From Chara braunii (lineage: Eukaryota; Streptophyta; Charophyceae; Charales; Characeae), in contig BFEA01000232.1 of NCBI GenBank assembly GCA_003427395.1, positions 96,311 to 118,624 of the forward strand: a stretch of 22,314 bases of DNA, given 5' to 3'. Made by a program: the position numbers and the translations under genes. The notes under the pieces were generated by a model. It was not told the DNA's origin and ran no database searches. It saw only the letters and a program-made list of their open reading frames with translations. This document shows, piece by piece, positions 17,522 to 22,314 of the stretch; the stretch's first letter is position 1, and the number at the start of each line of letters is the position of its first letter.

Positions 17522-17670
17522 CTGGGATCCCCAGTATTCGGTGGTTTGGTGTGGAAGGTGATTACAATGTGCTCGTGCTTGACCTCTTAGGGCCAAGTCT
17601 GGAAGACCTATTCAATTTCTGCAGTCGCAAGTTTTCTTTAAAGACAGTTTTGATGCTGGCAGACCAACTG
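17522..17670 (+). CDS. Casein kinase I exon (catalytic domain fragment)
   Basis: The exon encodes [17 protein letters not shown], then [20 protein letters not shown] and [11 protein letters not shown]. This is the hinge and start of the C-lobe of casein kinase I, a Ser/Thr protein kinase; [10 protein letters not shown] and KTVLMLADQ are near-invariant in the family. TCTCTGTGCAG precedes it (acceptor AG at 17520-17521) and GTGAGTTT follows (donor at 17671). Length 149 fits two bases completing a Thr or Ala codon plus 49 codons. The ATP-binding exons upstream and the HRDIKPDN and DFG exons downstream are not visible from 16450 to 22314. It is either one exon of a gene with long introns or an isolated fragment. 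No stops or odd residues are seen. Confidence 0.85.
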
Positions 17671-17711
17671 GTGAGTTTGATCGTTTAAAAGTTGGATGAT
17701 GGTTCACAGAT

Positions 17712-17929
17712 CTGTGTGCTTTGATCATGTGTTTTTGTGCCTGTAATCTGTTAAAGCATGAAATTTGGAATGTTCATTATCTCTGCCGTGTGATCCATGC
17801 CTGTTGATGATCTGAGGCAAATGTGTGCTTTGATCATGTGTTTTTGTGCCTGCAATCTGTTAAAGCATGAAATTTGGAATGTTCATTATCTCTGCCTTGT
17901 GATGCATGCCTGTTGATGATCTGAGGCAA
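17712..17929. repeat. 109-bp tandem duplication downstream of the kinase exon
   Basis: 17712-17820 and 17821-17929 are collinear with only a few substitutions (for example CCTGTAATC versus CCTGCAATC). This lies in the presumed intron and looks recent. Confidence 0.9.
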
Positions 17930-18265
17930 TGCGAAGCCCAAAGATCACCGACATGACCAAGAAATGTAATGTAATATTTCTGACCTGTCGCGGCTGCACC
18001 CGCAAAAAGCATGGAATTTTTGCAAACGAGTGCAGTTCATTAGCAACTGGCCTGTTCTGTCTGTAATACTTTCACATCTATTATCTTGTCGGCACATCTC
18101 TCTCTTGGTGTGTAAGTACTAAGAAGTATTCTTTTTCAGATGTCAGAAAATACGCAATTCTTTGCATAGAGGAATTCTTTCCACTTTGTTTTCTCTTTTT
18201 CTGCGGTCAACGATAAAAGCAAGTAAATATGGAACTTCCTTCCTCAGTTTAGTGGGGACATCTCA

Positions 18266-18369
18266 TTCAATTATAAGAGCGCAATTGTTATATGAAGTTT
18301 CAATGATAAGAGCGCCATTGTTATATGAAGTTGCATTCAATCATAAGAGCGCCATTGTTGTATAAAGTT
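18266..18369. repeat. Three tandem 33-37-bp units
   Basis: Units start at 18266, 18299 and 18336, each reading TTCAATNATAAGAGCGCM followed by ATTGTTRTATRAAGT. The repeated open frame here reflects the unit and is not a gene. Confidence 0.9.
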
Positions 18370-18613
18370 ATGAACGGAGTATTTGACATCCATTCTGTTG
18401 GCATTTGCCGTCCACTATGGAAAATTCAATCATGCATCCAGAGTAGTGTCTTAGTGTGGCCGCAACACTCACCGTTCCGAAGTCTCTTGGAGGATTACCT
18501 GCAAGACATAACATGAAAATGGAATGCAGTCGCATGTGTCAATGTCACTTCATTGACAGTGCAGTGCTCCCTTCCCCCTCCCCCTTCTCTCTCTCTCCCT
18601 CACAAAGGCAAGC

Positions 18614-18991
18614 GTGCTAAAGACATACATGTCCCTCTCCCGCGGTACGTCTCTCTCTCTCTCTCTCTCTCTCTCCAGTATCCCAAAGGGCAGGGCTACA
18701 TTCTGCCCTACTTCCCCTGTTGTCACCCCTCTCTCTCTCTCCCACACACACATACGGCACCCTGACACGTCATGTCCAATTTGTAGACAGGAGCTGGAAC
18801 GGCAATGCCTCTATAACTGCGGTCGACATGCCTCCGTGCTCGTAGAATTTAGGAGCCACGTAGCCTGTGACATCTGTCTGTGCTGCGCCATTCGATGCAG
18901 CAACTGTGACTGCAAAAATTGGATGTGGTGCTCCCACTGTCCACACCCGAATTGTTCCTGTCCGGTCTGTAGGGGTGGCGACTTACCATAG
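18614..18991 (+). CDS. Cysteine-rich, RING-like open frame (partial)
   Basis: The supported part is about 18758-18991. After HPDTS come CPIC, RQELERQC, YNCGRH, a spacer, ACDICLCCAIRC, SNCDC, WMWCSHC, PNCSCPVCRGG, ending DLP and TAG at 18989. About 19 cysteines in 75 residues, with CPIC and CPVCR at the ends, point to a zinc-binding domain similar to RING or treble-clef fingers, such as those of E3 ubiquitin ligases. Spacing does not fit canonical C3HC4. The 5' part of the frame (18614 to about 18750) is translated CT repeat (Leu-Ser runs) and probably not coding, so the true start or splice acceptor is unknown. The protein's role cannot be named. Confidence 0.45.
   Translation: MLKTYMSLSRGTSLSLSLSLSSIPKGRATFCPTSPVVTPLSLSHTHIRHPDTSCPICRQELERQCLYNCGRHASVLVEFRSHVACDICLCCAIRCSNCDCKNWMWCSHCPHPNCSCPVCRGGDLP
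18650..18675. repeat. CT microsatellite
   Basis: About 13 CT units, with further short CT tracts at 18585-18600 and 18728-18743. They frame the cysteine-rich open frame on its 5' side. Confidence 0.9.
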
Positions 18992-20664
18992 GCAATAGCT
19001 GCTTCTCAACTCAAAGTCTTATGCAACCCAAACACTAACTGGCCTCATATGCATTCTAGAGTAGTCTGTTCCAGTGGTGAGTATTTAGAATTCCGCAAAG
19101 TTCGTCATACACCTCTCCCCTGCCCTTTGCATGTCCTACTCTATCCTGCCCTTCACATATTTCCCTTCTGCCCTTTGCAGTCCACCTTCCCCCACCCCAT
19201 GCTCCTGTAGAACTCTGCCTTCTATCCGTTTCCCTCCACCCTCCCCTTTTGTGCTACTAGCAAATACATACGAAAGAGCGTCGTTAAGAGAACGTACGAT
19301 ATGAAGATCTGAAGTGAAGTGAACAGGAGTACAAAGATCTGAAGTGAATTGCACAGGAGCATGCCTTCCCTTGACCGCTAAGGTACACAGGGATGTGATC
19401 AGCTGCTGCTTAACCACAATCAACATGGGCAGCCTTGTACGTGCGAGGCATAGTAAAACAGGAGCTGTTGCCCAAAAGAAACCCCAACTAAACACAGTTC
19501 TAAATGCATACATGCAGGTGCCGATGTCCGAGATCAGCGACAAGAGTGAGATGGCGCAGTAAGCCCACACAGAAAACTCAGATATGTGGCTTTCAGCCAG
19601 GAACTCGACTCAAGTCAACTTGTCACATCTTGCAGCTATGGCTTCTGAGGGCCAGTCAGAATTCCCACCTGTACACTGTATCCACCATCAGCCACACTCA
19701 CACTCACTCGCACACGTACACATGCACTAGGATCTACCCCGAATGTCTGCGCAGACACTCACACACATATCCTATCTGCTACACTGGCGGCTATGGCTGC
19801 TGTCATCTGCCTCCTCTCTAGCGGCTATGGCCGCTCGCCCTCTTCCACCTTCGGGCTTCTTGCTGAACACTGGTGAACTTCAACGCACAAGGCACTCGGG
19901 CAGCGCTTCCACGTAGTTCCCCAGATAATAAGTGACTGACTGATCACTGGCTCTTTATTTATACTGTTTCGTTCGGTGGTCTGGGCCTGCCGATGTCCCA
20001 GGCCCTCAAGATGTGCAGTCCCACTCTGGTACTTGCTGCAAAACCGGACTGGACTGGGACTGCCCCTTCGTTTACCCTTTTGGTGTTTGACTTGGGACTC
20101 TTGACCTTTGGGAGGCCGATGGGCTGCCTCCTGGCACTTCGAAAGGTCAAGTTGACTCTTCCAGGACTGCCTAGACTACGACTGACTGACCTTTCGAAGG
20201 TCGTAGAGCTAGAACTACGGACTGACCCTAAGACTGCTAATAGACAGGTAGTCGGTTCAAGTGATACCTGCAGTAGAAGAGGGATTCAGACTTTGGTTCT
20301 GGTTCAGCCATTCAACATTGTAATATGATTGTATTATTATTTCTTGTGTGAATAAGAGAGGAGAAGATAAGGAGGAGGAGAGTGATTGGCGAAGAAGAAG
20401 AGCATTCTCATTGGTCTATGCTGGTGGACGACATTGTACTATCTTCTTCTTTCTTTTTACTTCTTCTTCTACCCCTCTCTCTCCTCTCAAGTTCACTCAT
20501 TTCTTTTTGCAAGCGGACGGCATTGTACTGTCTGATCAATGTGTATCTCGAAATTGGCCAGGATCATAACAAACACCCCTTTGGACGTGATACCTGGTAG
20601 AGCCCAAAGTCGATGTGTGAGTATGCCCTCAGTGAGGGCATTACGGCAAGGGTGTCATGTCCAC
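18992..20664. other. Unassigned region
   Basis: No protein family recognised on either strand. Contents seen: CCTGCCCTTTGCA-type imperfect repeats at about 19115-19185, paired AAGATCTGAAGTGAA copies at 19302 and 19335, CA-rich sequence near 19690-19730, and pyrimidine-rich tracts at 20440-20500. Several 60-140-codon open frames are present but show no domain or composition argument. Confidence 0.4.
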
Positions 20665-20931
20665 GAAAGAAGGAAGAGGGGAAAAAATATGTTAAACCAC
20701 CAGTCCATCACCCCCTGTACTGTTCATTTTTTTTGTCGACAAGTACCGTAAAAGGACCTTTACCCAATGCAGGCCTCGTAAAAGTAAAGCAGCATGAAAG
20801 GGTATCTCGCCAGGACCCAGAAACGTGAAAGCAGATCAAGGGTCAAGTTCTCTATAAACTGGGCACATCCTAAACTAAAGTAAAGGTCATTGCCAAAGGA
20901 CTTACCTGTTCGCCAGGAAATGCACATGTCA

Positions 20932-21070
20932 TGTCTGTTCAGATAAGGGTGTGTCTGTACGTGCAGTCAGTGTGCCTGTTCGTGCAAAGGAGAGTGTCTA
21001 ATCGCACTGTGTAAGTGTCTGTTCAGGCAAAAGTGTGTCTGTTCGTCCAAGTTGTGCCTGTTCGAAAGTA
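20932..21070 (+). repeat. Seven 19-22-bp repeats upstream of a TATA region
   Basis: Units starting TGTCTG or TGCCTG begin at 20932, 20952, 20973, 20995, 21016, 21036 and 21055, approximating TGTCTGTTCGTGCAAAGG. Spacings are 20, 21, 22, 21, 20 and 19 bp, close to two helical turns. Position about 200 bp upstream of the TATA region suggests an enhancer or operator-like array. Confidence 0.75.
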
Positions 21071-21262
21071 AAATCAATAAATAGAGTCCCAGTTCTGGTC
21101 GAAGTCTACAGGACAGTCCAGATCCAGACATCCAAAGTCCAAATCCAGGCCGAGAGGCCTCAGCAGCAGTTGACTTCATTGGGACTGTACTGGGACACAT
21201 ACAATGCAGGGTCTGGGACAGAAGGAGGCCNGAANCAGCCAAATGCAGACCCAGCGAGGAGA

Positions 21263-21280
21263 GGCCAGCACNATAAAGGA
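21263..21280 (+). promoter_or_regulatory. TATA region of the probable LTR
   Basis: GGCCAGCACNATAAAGGA closely matches GGCCAGCACTATATAGGA at 14460-14477. The N probably stands for T, giving TATAAA. Confidence 0.5.
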
Positions 21281-21830
21281 AGCAGCCAGCCTCATTCCTC
21301 GCCAGATCTCCACTGGCATTCTGNGNGTGGAAGTGCTGAAGCACTTGTGCGCCAGTCAGTAGGAGCAGCGCTGGAGGATGAAGATGCGCTAGGAAGGAGG
21401 ANGAAGACTGTGCGCTGGAAGGGATGCAGCCATAGCTGCCCAGCCAGTTAGTATAGACTTAGAGGGTTAGTAGTAGATAGCTATGAGTAGTATTCAGAGT
21501 AGATCCTTGTGAGTGAAGNGTGTGTATGCATCGTAGGAGAAAGAGACTGAGACAGAGAGTGTTCAATCAAGGTTTGGCTATGAAGGATACTTACCTGAGT
21601 TGGATTTGAACTGCAGAGGTGGCGCTGATGAGTGGTGACCACATTGATGACCAGGGTACAATCTGCAGAAGCAGCGCTGATGTATTGAAGTCGCCTTGAT
21701 GAGTCAATGCAGGATCTGCATTGTGTTGATGAGCGCTGGACTTGGGGAACTATGAAACTCTTAGTAATCATATTTTTGATAATATAAGTTGTGCAACTCG
21801 GTTCTCTTCTCATCTATCTTTGTCTAATGT

Positions 21831-22314
21831 GTGACATGTACACACTTGCGTGAGATGGTCTTCAGGACCCATGCAACCGTACCAAAATCTACAGTGCTCA
21901 GGCCCGGGACAGGCTCGGCTAGCGAGGGCCTCTGGGCCCTAAAAAGTCTTGGGTGGCGCTACCGGGTCTCTGGAAAGGGCGGTGCAGCTGCTGGTGGGAA
22001 GTGTAATGGGTGGGCGGCACATGTGAAAACAAGCAGCCCGCCCATTTGAATCCCCGCCAGCAGTGACCAAAAAAGGGAACACACTGGCGGGAATTCAGCA
22101 GCAGGAAATTTATAAAAAAAAAAAAAACGAGAACTCGAGTCCTCACGCGAGGGCACGAAGAAACGGGAACCCAGACATACTGCCGGCAGCCCACCCTCTC
22201 CACCATCTCGGACAGGAGCCAGAACATGGGGAAGAGGGCGAGCATCTCCATCGGCCAGAGGTAGTGCTTTTGCGGCGAAGCGTGCTTTTGTGTGTGTGTG
22301 TGTGCGTGTGTCTC
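21831..22314. other. Unassigned right edge with A tract and GT microsatellite
   Basis: Contains an A run at about 22112-22126 and GT repeats at 22289-22304. A minus-strand frame (22251 downward) reads MEMLALFPMFWLLSEMVERVG before a possible donor GTATGT, resembling a membrane segment, but no family is recognised and no acceptor is visible, so it is not called as a gene. Confidence 0.4.

Larger units (their letters stand above)
20665..21830 (+). mobile_element. Probable LTR of a further element (boundaries uncertain)
   Basis: A 23-base all-purine run (20665-20687) precedes TATGTTAAACC, where an LTR could begin at TGTT (20690). It is followed by repeats (20932-21070), a TATA region at 21263-21280 resembling that of the LTR at 14086, GCGCTGGAGGA-type segments like those at 14583-14600, and an antisense splice-donor consensus at 21588-21598, all in the order seen in the other LTRs. 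No 3' end or primer site is identified, and N positions (21231, 21235, 21272, 21324, 21326, 21403, 21520) limit reading. Confidence 0.4.

Noticed and set aside
20245-20265. GGTTCAAGTGATACC, resembling a tRNA T-arm or B box
   Set aside because: No matching D-arm, anticodon arm or acceptor stem upstream.
22150-22251. Possible minus-strand membrane-protein exon
   Set aside because: Only one hydrophobic segment and a possible donor; no acceptor, no homology recognised, and the frame runs into an A tract.

Overview
The window looks like retrotransposon-rich nuclear DNA of a streptophyte (land plant or charophyte alga). Evidence: a chromodomain-bearing Ty3/gypsy element with an initiator-Met-tRNA-type primer site, a hAT-like element with an 8-bp target duplication, one exon of a plant-type casein kinase I with GT/AG borders, abundant CT/GA microsatellites, and scattered N positions typical of a draft assembly. 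A Chara-like alga is my guess from the style of the gag proteins; it is not shown by the sequence.

Layout. 1-8297: a degenerate Ty3/gypsy chromovirus-like element on the + strand (5' LTR cut by the window edge, PBS, long leader, gag, protease, RT, RNase H, integrase, chromodomain, PPT, 3' LTR). It has about ten in-frame stops, several frameshifts, and lesions at catalytic residues of protease, RNase H and integrase. 8298-10682: two diverged copies of an unknown dispersed repeat containing CT tracts. The second copy is split by an 891-bp hAT-like element (9250-10140) flanked by a perfect 8-bp duplication, and the first copy acts as a natural empty-site control. 10683-12940: a stretch with an LTR-end/PBS signal at 11825-11843 and a dense array of ACGTGGC (G-box/ABRE-type) sites at 11346-12509, most of it inside a possible leader intron. 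12942-14085: a gag-like reading frame with a hydrophobic N-terminus, broken by two stops and joined by a deletion to what looks like the tail of pol, then a PPT and an LTR at 14086-15382 (TGTTACATG...CATGTAACA).

15383-16427: the leader, PBS and 5' LTR of a minus-strand element whose LTR is a diverged relative of the first element's LTR. 16428-20664: mostly unassigned, host-like DNA with one casein kinase I exon (17522-17670), local tandem duplications and a cysteine-rich RING-like open frame ending at 18991. 20665-21830: a probable further LTR (purine tract, seven 19-22-bp repeats, a TATA region matching the LTR at 14086, N positions). 21831-22314: unassigned.

No intact gene can be claimed in full. 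Most coding sequence is decayed transposon, and the two host-like coding fragments are partial. The most interesting signals are the ACGTGGC array in a retroelement leader, the ~21-bp phased repeats upstream of a TATA region, the recurrence of antisense splice-donor consensus sequences inside LTRs, and the cleanly delimited hAT insertion.
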